A stretch of DNA of 28,651 nt, taken from positions 1-28,651 of the forward strand of contig JASCIV010000256.1 of assembly GCA_030374735.1 (NCBI GenBank), in the 5' to 3' direction. Positions within the stretch are counted from its first letter, which is position 1. Each line of letters starts with the position of its first letter. The notes beneath the pieces were generated by a model. The model saw nothing but the letters and a program-made list of their open reading frames with translations, did no database searches and was not told the origin of the DNA. This document shows positions 7,746 to 17,752 of the stretch, one piece after another. The stretch is from Gracilaria caudata. Taxonomy: Eukaryota > Rhodophyta > Florideophyceae > Gracilariales > Gracilariaceae. The translations under genes were made by a program, and so were the position numbers.

Positions 7746-8983
7746 ATTGTACTCTCTGCATTGCACTTCTCGATGCATTGCAAGGGAGCTTTGGCAATGT
7801 TTGTTATTCAATGTGATTGTAGCGGTGTAAATTCATATCAACAAGCACCACAAAAACCTTGACCTTACAAGGGTACACCGAGTTTCTCGTTGATAGATTC
7901 GTTGGCGTCTCTTCAAAGTTCGTCAGCTTTGTCGCTTTCTCTCATCCTAGAGAATATCTCCCGCCAATTTCGTCGATCCACAACGACGCTGATGCCATGG
8001 GAGTTGGCATGATTATCATGATTCATGATCATGATGATCTGATGATGATGCTGAGCATGATGATGATAACCTTCTTCGTTTCGATTGTGCAACGAGATTT
8101 TGCTTTGCTTCGAATTACAGTAGCTTTTTCATGTCAGAAGCAAAGCTATCCACGAAAACGAATCGTTCTGAACCATCATGATCATCATGTTTGTTCTCCT
8201 TCTGATGCCCTTCATGCAAACCTCATGCTACAAGGCAAAATGGCCCGGTGGCCATCTTCATGTCGGAGATCCATGCGAGTGGGATCCACTGCACCTTCAT
8301 ACTTATTGCATTTATCATACAATTCTATGATGGCATTCATGTCCCGAGACAGTGCCAAACAGCGCTGATGATCTCGGAGCGTTCATCTTTTTCATTCCCG
8401 CTGTCGTGCTTTTCCAATTGCCATCTTCTGCGTCTTCAAAGAGAAGAACTCAAGTCTCTTGTGTTGTACTGTGTCTAAAGCAGAGCCCTGCATTAAATAC
8501 CAGACCCATTCCGTTCTCCTGTGCAATCATGAACGGACAAACGCTGTCGTGTTTTGCTAGACCAGCAATCTACATTGGCATACTACCTCCCAATGCAGCA
8601 ACATCATGTTGTTTCACGAGCTGTAGACTTCCATGTCTCCTTCCGGAAAAGGTTCTTTTCTGAAGGCGATCACCGTGGGGCTGCAGCAAAGCTTTCATCT
8701 GCCTGCAAGAGAAGAAGAGGCTTTCACGCTTTACAAGGAACAAATAATATTTGCAACCTTCGCACCGTGAATAACAGGAACCGCACCGTAAGAGAGTTGA
8801 TGAAGAAGAAGGTTTATTTAAGTGCAGGAGAGGGAATGGCAGGCTGCTCGAGACGCCAGCTAGGCGTCGTCACTGCTGTGGCGGTGTGTTACTGGACAGG
8901 ATTAAGATGCACAGTTAACTGTGTTAGTTGTGCACGACAACGATGTACATGTACAATTCTGTTGTTCATCAATACATTGGATA
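7746..8983. other. Intergenic stretch with microsatellite and fragmented frames
   Basis: About 1.2 kb between the convergent 3' ends of the 6225 gene and protein A. It holds the ATG/ATC repeats and three overlapping frames in different phases (7859-8368, 8248-8478, 8352-8663). These read like chance frames or a frameshifted relic. Around 8800-8835 AATAAA/CTTCTTCTTC-like sequence on the minus strand could be an LTR remnant, but no ends can be defined. Confidence 0.35.
8009..8070. repeat. ATGATC/CATGAT simple repeat
   Basis: Dense ATG/ATC/GAT trinucleotides with internal ATGATCATG palindromes, of the same kind as 4157-4187. A shorter ATCATGATCATCATG patch is at 8173-8190. Confidence 0.65.
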
Positions 8984-10450
8984 CTAATTCGGCACTCTCA
9001 AAGCAGCCGTATTGGAATACTGGGCAACCACACGTCTAAACGTTTCTTTGCAATCGGCTTGAAGAACAATCTTGTACTCCCGAAGGGATTGCTGCAAATC
9101 TGCCCACAGAAATCCTTGAGGCCTAATCATACCATAGACAAGCATGACAAATTGCACCCCTTGTTGTTCATGAAGCTCCCGAGCCCTGGGGGCAAGAACG
9201 TCGATGTCGGGTGCTTTGGATACATCCTCCGTTGTTGGCGGGGTTACTGGTGAACAATCGGGTCGCCAGTCTGAATCATCAGCACTAAGACATCCTTGAA
9301 ATTGTGCCCTCCATTCACGTAACCACTTGGCTTCGATTCCGTTGTCAGGGTCAATTCTTATGTGATTCATAACAGGAGACACGTCTACTTCCCCAAACTT
9401 CAAGTATAGCATCGCCAGCTCAACTTGAACTTCGTACGGGACTGGTGTCGATGCATATCTCCCGGAGCCATGCTGTAGTAGAGCCTTTATGGTTTTAGGT
9501 AAACGTTGAAGACCTACTTCGGGGAGACAGGATAGGTTCTGAAGGCGTTCTTGCAGCTTCAAGAGGTTATGTGGTTCACAAACAGTAGAATATCCATATT
9601 CATATTCATATGGGCTTCTATAGAGGCATATGAACGTTTTCCATAATTCTTCGTCGCCAAGTTTCAAGCTGAAGTGCACCCACTCGACCAGATCCCTGAA
9701 AGTAAGAGTGTGAGAGTGATCTTTCTCAATGGCGAGTTGTACAAGAGACGCCAGCGCGTGCGGGACAAGAGGCTGGACCGAGTCTGGAAGACCATCGAAA
9801 CCAGAAAGCCATTGCTGAAGCTCACGGAGGTTGTGCGAACAATTTACAGACGTGCCCGTACTGCGACAAAGTATCTCCAACATGCGTTTATGGCCTTTCT
9901 CCAAGGCGATCATAACAAGTGCGAGTCTTTGATCAAACGGGAAGGTGCTTGAAGCGTGTTCGTTGATCGAGAGGTAAAGCAAGGCTCTGAAAGTCGGGAC
10001 CAAGCTGTCGACCTCGCGACGTTGAAGACGGTTGAAATCAGGAATACGCCACAGCAGCTGACGGAGCCTAGACGATACACTTTCAGTGAGATAGCTGACG
10101 GAACAAACAATGAGAAGCACCGCAAATCCAGCCTCTCCAAAGTCAAAAGAGGCTTTCACATATGCGAAAATCCACAGGATGAAGCCCGCCAACCAACAAA
10201 CTAAGTACGAAGCGTAGAGAGCGATTGCCTGGGCGTACAAAAGATGAAGACTGTGCAGATATCGTTTCGAAAAATGGCTGAGACACCCGGCGATGGCTCC
10301 GAACAGCACAGGTAGCACCATAACAGTCAACAAGAAACGGGTCAACGCTGGAGACATGTTGGTCGGCAGCGGAGGCCGCTCGGGGAGTGAGGCGAAAACT
10401 TCAATGGTAAGCAGAGAAAGAAAGTGCATAAAGAAGATGAGACGATTCAT
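8984..10450 (-). CDS. Membrane protein A with three tandem helical modules; paralogue of the truncated gene at 26147
   Basis: This 488-aa product starts at the ATG at complement 10448-10450, about 73 bases downstream of a TATA box. Residues 1-20 look like a signal peptide. Three hydrophobic segments follow (35-57, 70-98, 104-121). The rest is soluble and built of three diverged helical modules: about 150-222 (LVPTFRALL...FPFDQ...NLRELQQWL..LP), 228-312 (LVPHALASL...LTFRD...NLLKLQERL..LP) and 317-390 (RLPKTIKALL...VPYEV...WLREWRAQF). The arrangement recalls alpha-solenoid repeats, but I do not recognise the family and infer no activity. Residues 72-174 match the paralogue at about 95 percent of DNA positions by eye, while the N-terminal 70 residues differ strongly. 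Confidence 0.75.
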   Translation of the reverse strand: MNRLIFFMHFLSLLTIEVFASLPERPPLPTNMSPALTRFLLTVMVLPVLFGAIAGCLSHFSKRYLHSLHLLYAQAIALYASYLVCWLAGFILWIFAYVKASFDFGEAGFAVLLIVCSVSYLTESVSSRLRQLLWRIPDFNRLQRREVDSLVPTFRALLYLSINEHASSTFPFDQRLALVMIALEKGHKRMLEILCRSTGTSVNCSHNLRELQQWLSGFDGLPDSVQPLVPHALASLVQLAIEKDHSHTLTFRDLVEWVHFSLKLGDEELWKTFICLYRSPYEYEYGYSTVCEPHNLLKLQERLQNLSCLPEVGLQRLPKTIKALLQHGSGRYASTPVPYEVQVELAMLYLKFGEVDVSPVMNHIRIDPDNGIEAKWLREWRAQFQGCLSADDSDWRPDCSPVTPPTTEDVSKAPDIDVLAPRARELHEQQGVQFVMLVYGMIRPQGFLWADLQQSLREYKIVLQADCKETFRRVVAQYSNTAALRVPN

Positions 10451-10522
10451 TACGAAAGCGGCAGGTGGGTTGGGCTCGGTGAACTGCGATGCGACTCGGG
10501 GAATGTAGGAGCGCCATGGCGC

Positions 10523-10529
10523 TTATATA
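10523..10529 (-). promoter_or_regulatory. TATA box of protein A
   Basis: TATATAA on the minus strand lies about 73 bases before the protein A ATG, which would leave a leader of about 40-50 bases. An ATG at complement 10515-10517 is only a few bases from the box and so is probably upstream of the transcription start. Confidence 0.6.
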
Positions 10530-11543
10530 TCGAAGGGAACTGGTTGTGTATGTGCATCTCGTCCTCGCGCGGGAAAAAAGGTAGCGATGCGAAACAAAGC
10601 GGGTGTTTGTCTCTCTCTAGTTCCCCCTGCTTGCCACGCGCGTTCCACGGCTGATCACCATATGATCATTGTAATAGACGCAAGCTGTCTCTCGCTTCCA
10701 CCTGACACGAATTCAGAGAGAGAGGGAAAGAGACAGCAGCGGCGCGAGTAGCGCATATATTAGATCGTCTAACAACGGTTGCAACGCGCCGCACGCCTCT
10801 CGCTGCGGAGAGCGCGCGTGCGCCGTGCGTACCGATAGATGCGAGGAACGAAAAGCGCGTGCGTGATGCATGCAACGCGCAAGTGCACTCCCACGTATCA
10901 TGTATCTTACTCGTGTTCGTTGTTCCAGACGTCGAGCGTCACGCGAACCTGCCATGATTCTCGAATTACAGCGTTGCGCCAAAACGATAACCGCACGGTC
11001 CCCCAAAATGGTTTCAGAAACCAAATACTGTACGTGTTTTGCATGATACCTTGATGGCACGCGTGCATAGCGCTGTTGAGGGTGTCCTGGTCCAGGCTGT
11101 GGGGCAGCTTCAATACAAAACCGGAAGAGCACAAGCACGAGCCCGAGCAAGGAAAGACGAATTTTGAAGATGTATGCGTTTCGAAGAGGATGGGGGTTCA
11201 TGCGCTTCGATGGAAAAGCGCTTGCTAAGAGAAGAAAGCGCAGGCAAGTTTGTTACCGAGCGCACGAATCAAAAAGCAACCAGCTTGGCCCGGCGCTTTT
11301 GAGACATGATTTCGGTCCGCAGCGCGTCGAGGTATCGAGGTATGGGAGTGCGTCCACGTTCACTGGCGACTGAGCTAAGAAACAGACTCGCGACGTCCCT
11401 CAACCGTCGTGGTACGTCGAGAAACACGAGATGACAACAATCCTGTACGCTCAACCCAACAATTGCAGAAGCTTGCAGAGCACCACTTATCAACACCGGC
11501 ATGGTTTAAATGCAACAGGCCTTCTCCTGACAGATCTGGCGCT

Positions 11544-11582
11544 TTCTTGCCACGCGCTCGCTGATCGAGCGCGTGGCAAGAA
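11544..11582. repeat. Perfect 17-bp inverted repeat, 5-base loop
   Basis: The arm CTTGCCACGCGCTCG (11546-11560) is the exact reverse complement of 11566-11580. Two T/A pairs extend the stem outwards. The loop is CTGAT. The first 12 bases of the arm also occur at about 10630, so the hairpin shares sequence with another site in this region. Confidence 0.8.
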
Positions 11583-11756
11583 CGCGCACTTACCCGAGAG
11601 TAATGCAAATGCATACAGTGAGGAGTATGTGGTACTACTGTACGTTTTTGAGGTCATGTTTGAGACGCACGGACGCACGGTTTTCCACTTTCATTGTCAA
11701 CGGCAATCACTTTGGGGGCGTAAGGTTCGGTTGTGCCACGGTGCCCCGTGTTCGCC

Positions 11757-11804
11757 GACGCTATCTTAGTTTCGTTTGGAGACGCTATCTTAGTTTAGTT
11801 TGGA
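11757..11804 (+). repeat. 24-bp tandem repeat, two copies
   Basis: GACGCTATCTTAGTTTMGTTTGGA (M = C then A) occurs twice in a row, at 11757-11780 and 11781-11804, with a single mismatch. It looks like a recent tandem duplication. Confidence 0.85.
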
Positions 11805-12209
11805 GAGTCCCTCGTTTTCGCGCTAGCCAAGTTTTGAATCGGCGACAACTGCAGCGATAAAGGTTTAACCTTTACTCACTTATCTATTCTATTATACGCA
11901 CGTCTGACATACCCATGCGTGACGCATGTGTCGGGCGCGTGGTTCGTGGTTTGGAAGTAATCAAAAACCTGAACCTAAAATTAGTTACCGAGCGCGGGAG
12001 CACATCCGCCGGCGGTGCAGATTCCTCCGCAAGAGCGTTTGGGGATCCAACCACGGCTCGAACATCGCTCTATCATGAGCGCACTGTGTTATAGTCTTTG
12101 CAGCAGGTCTCTCTTTCTTCGCCGCCAAAAACCTTTATGCATATCGCTACAACGGAAAAGCTGTTTGTGTGTAAGTGAAAGGGGAAGAAAGCGCGGGCAA
12201 GTTGTTCGG

Positions 12210-12228
12210 GTTTGATCCTGGCTCAGGA
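12210..12228 (+). other. 19-base match to the 5' end of bacterial/organellar SSU rRNA
   Basis: GTTTGATCCTGGCTCAGGA equals the conserved start of bacterial, plastid and mitochondrial 16S rRNA. The flanking bases do not continue the rRNA sequence (the usual TGAACGCTGGCGG is absent), so this is not an rRNA gene. It could be a tiny organelle-derived insertion or a coincidence. Confidence 0.4.
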
Positions 12229-12603
12229 AGTGGTGCACGCGAGGGGCGATTTTGCGCTGTACAGAGAAAGACGCAAACGCGCGCCACGCTACGAGGCTGC
12301 ACACGAGTCCTCGGAAGTTCCGCCTCGGGACCGAGTCCACTCGCGCTTGTGCCACCCAGCCTGGCGCGCTTGTATGTCTGTTCCGCCTTTAACCGCGGTG
12401 CGTCCAGAAACAATCATTTGTGCGCTCAGCGCAATGAATGCCCCACGCGCCAATCAACGTCGTCTTATCTTATCAGACTTTAGAAACGGATTTTCTTGGA
12501 AGCAAGCAGGTAGACGTCAGAAATTGCGTCAACAACATGTACTACCTCGCCGCAACGTGGCGCCCCCGCTTCTAGGTGCCACGCTAAAAGGGTTGTAAAC
12601 TCG

Positions 12604-12625
12604 AGACCGCACTCAGACCGCACTC
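12604..12625 (+). repeat. 11-bp tandem repeat, two copies
   Basis: AGACCGCACTC is repeated exactly at 12604-12614 and 12615-12625, followed by a CACGTG box. Confidence 0.8.
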
Positions 12626-12739
12626 ACGTGCGCCCAGCTTCAAAGGATCTCCCGCGCGTCGCTGTTGTTGCTTTGCTATTGCTTGGAGCTTTAAAGCGCA
12701 CCCTCGGGATGCTGTATGACCGTGGCTTTCAGCTGTAGC

Positions 12740-14279
12740 ACGCATTCATGCTATTTATAGCAAAAGTTTAATTTTTGTTGCAAATTGTGAGAGCAGTTAG
12801 AAAAAAATTCTTTCTAGTATCGCATGTAACAGTTCCAAAATTCCATTTGATGGAACTCCAAGTTACAAAAAGATGGAAATAATTAAAAACAAAAGTTGGA
12901 AAACAAGATGTCATGGTGAGACATTTTTACACGAATCGTGACATGTAATTTGCCAAATTGTTGACGTTGGAATTTTAGACAAGTGATAATCCCATAAGTT
13001 AAATGCCATAAGGACGAACCATGTGTAGATATTTTTATTTCGTTCACATTCATGATCTACAGTTTAGACATAATTTTGCTGCATGTTAGTGACTCTTCGA
13101 TATGGTGGTAGGTTTAGAAGAGTTTGTGGGTATTTAAGTGCAAGTTTGAGACCACATTTTGGTCTCTGTTCTTCTCGCCTCAACGCATCTCACCCAGAGA
13201 AAGGTAGGCGAGTGCCTGAATTTGTCTTTTAAAAAAGGATATTTACTAGTAAGAGTGGTGATTGGCCTTACTGCTGTGAGTAAACAAGGTAAAATACGTC
13301 TGTTTCCATTTAACACGTGGTATTTGGACTGTGGATCGCTGCGGTGCGTTCTTTGTGTGAACTTACCTTTCTTTCCTTATTGTGGACAACAATCTTCAGT
13401 TACTAAACGGCAGTAAAACCTTAAAGCAGGCCAAGAACTGTTGTGGGAATTGTCGAGAAAAGTATGGACTTCTGATTCTTCTGCATCAGCACAAAAATGT
13501 CTTTTGAAAACTGAAATTGTACATTAATATATCATGCGGGAAGCTTCTTGAGCGGCGCAAAAGGAACATTTGAGCAAGGAGGCGTGCTTAATAGTCAATC
13601 TTGTCCTCATTCACGCATGCCGAACAATGTGCTGTTCTTCTCTTTTGAAACAAGTGAGTGGCATGTTCGAGCCTGAGCTCAGTGCCGATGGCTTTCACAG
13701 GTGCAGATCAGAACACTAGTTTCTCGCTATGATTTCGGAGCGTCCATCTTCGACGTCGCTCAGGTCACCATCAAGCCCACACCCTCCCCCTTACCTTCTA
13801 GTCAAACAAACACAACGCATTCCGCTCGCCTTCGTAACAACCAAAAAGCACATGCTGCCGTGCTTTACAACTCCAGCAGAGCAAACCCCAAAACTGGAAT
13901 ATATTTCACGAACTGTCACCACGAGTCTCCCATTCTGCGTTCCGAAGCGCCGTTTGCCACCCATCAACTAATGCGCAGTCTATTCATGATCGCAATTGGA
14001 CCAGACAAAAAGCCATTGGATCACAACAAATGCTCATATGCAGCCACGGCATAGCTGTTTATACTCCATACAAGCTCTTCCTTTGTTCTCACTCATTCTT
14101 AAGTTAGCAGTAGTGTGAAAAGCTATGAATTGCCTTCTCTGCGTTGACCGCGCAAATGAGGGATGAATGGAATTCAGAACCAGACCGTTTTCGCCCAAGC
14201 CTCTTTTTCTGGTGCTCATGGTCTCCGGCAGTGCTTGTACGACAGCTAAATACAAACGTTACTTAAGGCGCTCAAACCC
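12740..14279. other. AT-richer gene-free stretch
   Basis: Base composition shifts to AT-rich at about 12740 and stays so until about 13560. No frame has recognisable motifs. The best candidates (13159-13416, 13729-13971) are short. The 22 bases at 13729-13750 resemble those at 8368-8389 (20 of 22), both reading MISER in one frame and GA.IF in another. Confidence 0.35.
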
Positions 14280-14629
14280 CGTGTCTCTGCCCTTGTTCTC
14301 TTCTTCCTTCTAAATCACTTGCTAAAATTCTGAAGAGTTCAGGTTCATCACCTTTTCCGCCTGCTCTACCCCCTCTCACTTCTTCGTGCTTGCTTCCCAC
14401 TTTTGTTTATATTCTGTCGACTTTCTTCACGCGGCTTCTACGCTCCCGACTTCCTCCAACTGCCTTCTTCTACTTCATTGGTTCCATCTCTCCTTTTTTC
14501 CACTTCTACACCTCACTCCCATCCCCACTTCCCTCCCTTTCCCTCCTGTACCCCTTCACCTGTGCTCGCGGTTTCCCACCCCTTTCATCTCACCCTATTC
14601 ATCACACCCTCACACTAAACTTCATCGCC
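14280..14629 (+). promoter_or_regulatory. Long pyrimidine-rich leader before the 14630 micro-ORF
   Basis: About 350 bases strongly enriched in C and T end in CATCGCCATGG, a good eukaryotic start context. A TTTATATT element lies at 14405. It parallels the leader at 1676-1820. Frames across it are low-complexity (Pro/Ser/Phe/Leu) and probably untranslated. Confidence 0.4.
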
Positions 14630-14704
14630 ATGGAATTCGAGGATTGCATCATCGTGGACCGGTTCGGCGAGGTCTTTATGCCGGGCAGCTTCCTCTCCTT
14701 GTAG
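14630..14704 (+). CDS. Micro-ORF of 24 codons with DRFxxVxMP motif
   Basis: The ATG has a strong context (GCCATGG). The peptide contains IIVDRFGEVFMPG and stops at TAG (14702-14704). The motif, its distance from the start and the pyrimidine leader match the micro-ORF at 1821 (FFDRFSNVYMP). The intervening codons differ while the key residues are kept, which hints at selection on the peptide. It may be a stand-alone microprotein, a uORF or the first part of a decayed gene. I know of no named family. Confidence 0.4.
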   Translation: MEFEDCIIVDRFGEVFMPGSFLSL

Positions 14705-15056
14705 ATAATTCATCTGGAGGGGCATGATTTGGGCTACAAGCCCATTAAATACGTCGAATCAGTCATTGGTGTTGTTTCAAGCGCAAATCCTTTCTAATCT
14801 CATCATCCTATTAAATCGTTCTTACGTTCTTCTTTGCGTGCATGACAACGTATCATATCACAGGAGATTATGAAGCCCACCGATTAACATGCACAAAATT
14901 GTACTCTGCACAAAAGGTGAAGACTGAGAGCAAGACGAAGGAAAAAAACAAGAATGAAGCGATACTTGCTTTCAATGGTGTAATCGTAGTAGCTTGTTAT
15001 CTACGGCGTATTCTCGAAAGATGGGGGTTGCAATATTCTTTTTCGTCATGTTCTAG

Positions 15057-15107
15057 GCATCGTTTCTTCCCAGCCAGTCCACTCGACTGGCTGCGAAGAA
15101 ACAATGC
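15057..15107. repeat. 23-bp near-perfect inverted repeat, 5-base loop
   Basis: The left arm 15057-15079 and right arm 15085-15107 are reverse complements at 21 of 23 positions. The core is CAGCCAGTC / GACTGGCTG and the loop is CACTC. This is a strong RNA or cruciform hairpin. Confidence 0.8.
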
Positions 15108-15848
15108 ACCACAGCCCTTTTCATTACCCGCCCATTTTCAATGGGAAAGAGCAGGGTTCCCGTGGAAATGCGTCCACTGGAAGCGCAAACCCACTCGCCA
15201 ATGGGCTCGACATAAGGCTCATGGAGAAAACGGACGTTCAGTGATTTTGAGGCGGCGGGGGACGAAGGGGACGATATAGAAAGGGTTACAAGGGTTCGGT
15301 TTTAGAGAAGAACCAGGAAGGGAGTTATGTGTGTGTAGAATTAGAATTGCGGGTCGGTTCGTACAGCACATCATGATGTCCCGTTGAAATAGTCATACTG
15401 TGAGACAGATTTCGAAAACCTAACTCTTGTACATGCAGATATGATACTTGATTCTACAAAGCGTAGTAACAGTACCGTGTGTTGCTCGGCAGGGCAGCGT
15501 TGTGGTCTTCTTCTAGTAGATATCGGATGACTAATTGTAGACAAAATGATGGATAATAAGAAATGTGATGAACCATCAATTATTGAACTTGATTTCTGTA
15601 GGGAGCTGCATAACTTTTCTCTACCCACGCTAGAAAACACATGCCGGAAAAGTCAGAAGAAATGTGAGAAGAAATCTGTTTCGTTAACGAGGTTTGCTGG
15701 GATAGCTTCCAGCCTGCCATGTCAAACAAGAAGCTTCTCAAGATGAACTTGATAACCCTCCGCTAAATAATATTAGAACACACCCATCCTATGTCCACGA
15801 ACTTTCTCCAGAAGTCTGAAGAAAAGCGAAACTCATGGTACTAGTAAC

Positions 15849-15875
15849 TGCGGGACCAACACTGTTGGTCCCGCA
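15849..15875. repeat. Perfect 13-bp inverted repeat around one base
   Basis: TGCGGGACCAACA, one C, then TGTTGGTCCCGCA. It is almost a perfect palindrome, so it could be a dimeric protein-binding site or a foldback. Confidence 0.8.
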
Positions 15876-16586
15876 ATTAAGACCAGCACCGTGAGTTTCG
15901 CAGCGCCGCCCGGCGCCGCCGGCTGAATTGAATACGAGCGTTTTGAGTTGAATTTTTTTTTTGTGCAGTCAACTCCCAACTGAAGAACACGAACGGAAAG
16001 AAAACAACGCCCACAAGGAGTCCGTAGAGTGCACAGAACGAAATCATTGTCGAAACAGAATACAAGGGTAATGCATTTCTGCTTTTCTTGTTGCACATAA
16101 TTTAAACCGCTGGAACTGTTTCGAAAGCAAATTCATTTGGCCCTCAACGACAGAAATGATGGTAAAACGAATTCCAAGTCCATTCTGAGCATTTCCAAGT
16201 CCCTTTTATTGTTTCAAGGCAAAGAGTCGGCGAAGAAGTTCTGTACAGGTATACTATGGTAACTCTGATCGCACCATGACTTGTATGCAAGGTGGAGATG
16301 CTTTTCTACAAGAATTTATTTATCGGCCGTTGAGAACTATCGAAATCCTTCGGAACACTTGATATATCGAAGAGGTATGGTTCCGATATAACGTCATCAA
16401 TGAAAATAATATTATATCGTTCCTCGAGAGAAGATAGTTGAAGATTGACATCCGTTGAGGTGTTGAGAGGCTATAAACATTACCTTTACCCGTAAGTGCA
16501 ATTCCGTTGCTCGGACTTGTACCCTTCTCCTTCCTTAGTCTAGACATTGATACAAACTACATGTATTCAGAAGCAGGCTTTGGTCT

Positions 16587-17036
16587 CAATCGATTGAAAC
16601 CGAGATTGCAATCAAGGATTGCTATCCTCGGGGAAGACTGCATTCGGATTGCTTTTTGTTAGGAAGATTGCAATCGTATTGCTTTTCTTAAAACAGAATT
16701 ACAATCGGAATGGAACCCTCCTCTCCCTGGGTGGCAGAAAGATTTCATGATCTCCTGTCCCGCGAAGATAAGGTTTGGGATGTGCATCCGGTGCAAAAGG
16801 GTTCGTTATTTTTGAAGAAGATATCAAAAACAAATGCTCCGTAATTGTGGTAATGTGGGTAGATGGATCATCGGCTACAAAACGTTGTACAAATTGCATT
16901 CAGATTGTGAAATGTAGCACAGATTGCGATACGAATGGAACAAGGATTTTGGATTGCAATAAAGAATTGCTGCAGAGTTGGGGATTGGCAATCGGATTGG
17001 ACGTGACTGAAAGGATTTCAATCGTTGACAATCCGA
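16587..17036. repeat. Cluster of degenerate GATTGC / CAATCG motifs
   Basis: At least a dozen copies of GATTGCAATC-like words occur in two groups. They include CAATCGATTG (16587), GATTGCAATC (16604), GATTGCAATCGTATTGC (16666), ACAATCGG (16701), GGATTGCAATA (about 16952) and GGATTGGCAATCGGATTGG (16981-16999). The spacing is irregular and both orientations occur, so it is not a simple tandem array. Confidence 0.6.
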
Positions 17037-17752
17037 TATTCCCTACCCCTGTGCAGAAGTCTTCGTCTGCTTTAATTCTCTTCATTTTCCTGTGAACCTT
17101 CATTGTTCATCGCACCAAAATTTCGCATGACTCCTAAAGATTTGGCAATGTGAAGAGTTTCTCTTTTCTTGTTGTTGTCACCAGGGTAAGAAGTAACTGA
17201 AGAGATATTTCGCTCTCCTCAATAGTGCCAATTCACCGTATTCGATAGTGGTCACATCCTCAAGAGGTCAAAGCACTCATATACTCTTTCTTGCCTCCAA
17301 GTCGTTTACACCTTTGCTATATTTTGTAGTCAAATAATGGGACCATGTCAAGATAGTTTTATCTTGTACCAAACCGCAATACTAAAAGACAGGACAGTTG
17401 CAGTTTATTACATCCTTGTAAGTTACTAGGAAACACCGGTGTGCGTGCAGCGAAATTTGCAGTGAGATGGCCCGCAGTAACCGTTGGCCCTTGAATTGAA
17501 TTTGGCGACGCAAATGTACTCATTGATAAGACTACAGAACACAGAACTCATGTCTTCAAACTTTGTCTTGTGTTGTACGTCAATGCTACTGCGACGATCA
17601 CAGTGCACTAACCTTCCAATAGGTTGCAGTTGATCCAGGGTTTAGGAGCGCCCAACACATGCGCATTGTTAGACTGTTTAGCGAAAGGGAGTGCACACTC
17701 TGTACAATACACAAAACTTCCAAATAAGGACAAAGAACTGTTCAACAAATAC

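Larger units (their letters stand above)
10530..12739. other. GC-rich gene-free stretch with inverted and tandem repeats
   Basis: No frame here carries recognisable motifs; those present are arginine/cysteine/serine-rich chance frames. The word AAGAAAGCGCRGGCAAGTT recurs at 11230 and 12185, GTTACCGAGCGC at 11255 and 11985, and CTTGCCACGCGC at 10630 and 11546. This is a low-copy repetitive texture suggesting old duplicated or mobile sequence. Individual items are listed separately. Confidence 0.4.
14705..17752. other. Gene-free stretch with hairpins and GATTGC repeats
   Basis: About 3 kb with no recognisable coding region. A 145-codon ATG frame at 14842-15279 runs through the 15057 hairpin and has no motif. 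A 66-codon ATG frame at 15546-15746 is Lys/Cys-rich and unsupported. Hairpins at 15057 and 15849 and a repeat cluster at 16587-17036 are listed separately. A T10 tract followed by GTGCAG at 15951-15967 resembles a 3' splice site but has no partner exon. Confidence 0.4.

Noticed and set aside
7859..8368. Possible fifth DRF motif (LVDRFVGVSSKF) in a 169-codon frame
   Set aside because: There is no ATG start, the frame passes through a trinucleotide repeat, and similarity to the micro-ORFs is limited to DRF and a few bases.
14842..15279. ATG frame of 145 codons
   Set aside because: It runs through a near-perfect hairpin and ends in a Lys/Arg/Trp-rich low-quality sequence; no motif.
16775..17095. 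Frame starting MGCASGAKGFVIFEED and lying within the GATTGC repeats
   Set aside because: The first codon is TTG, not ATG, and the later part is encoded by the repeat words.
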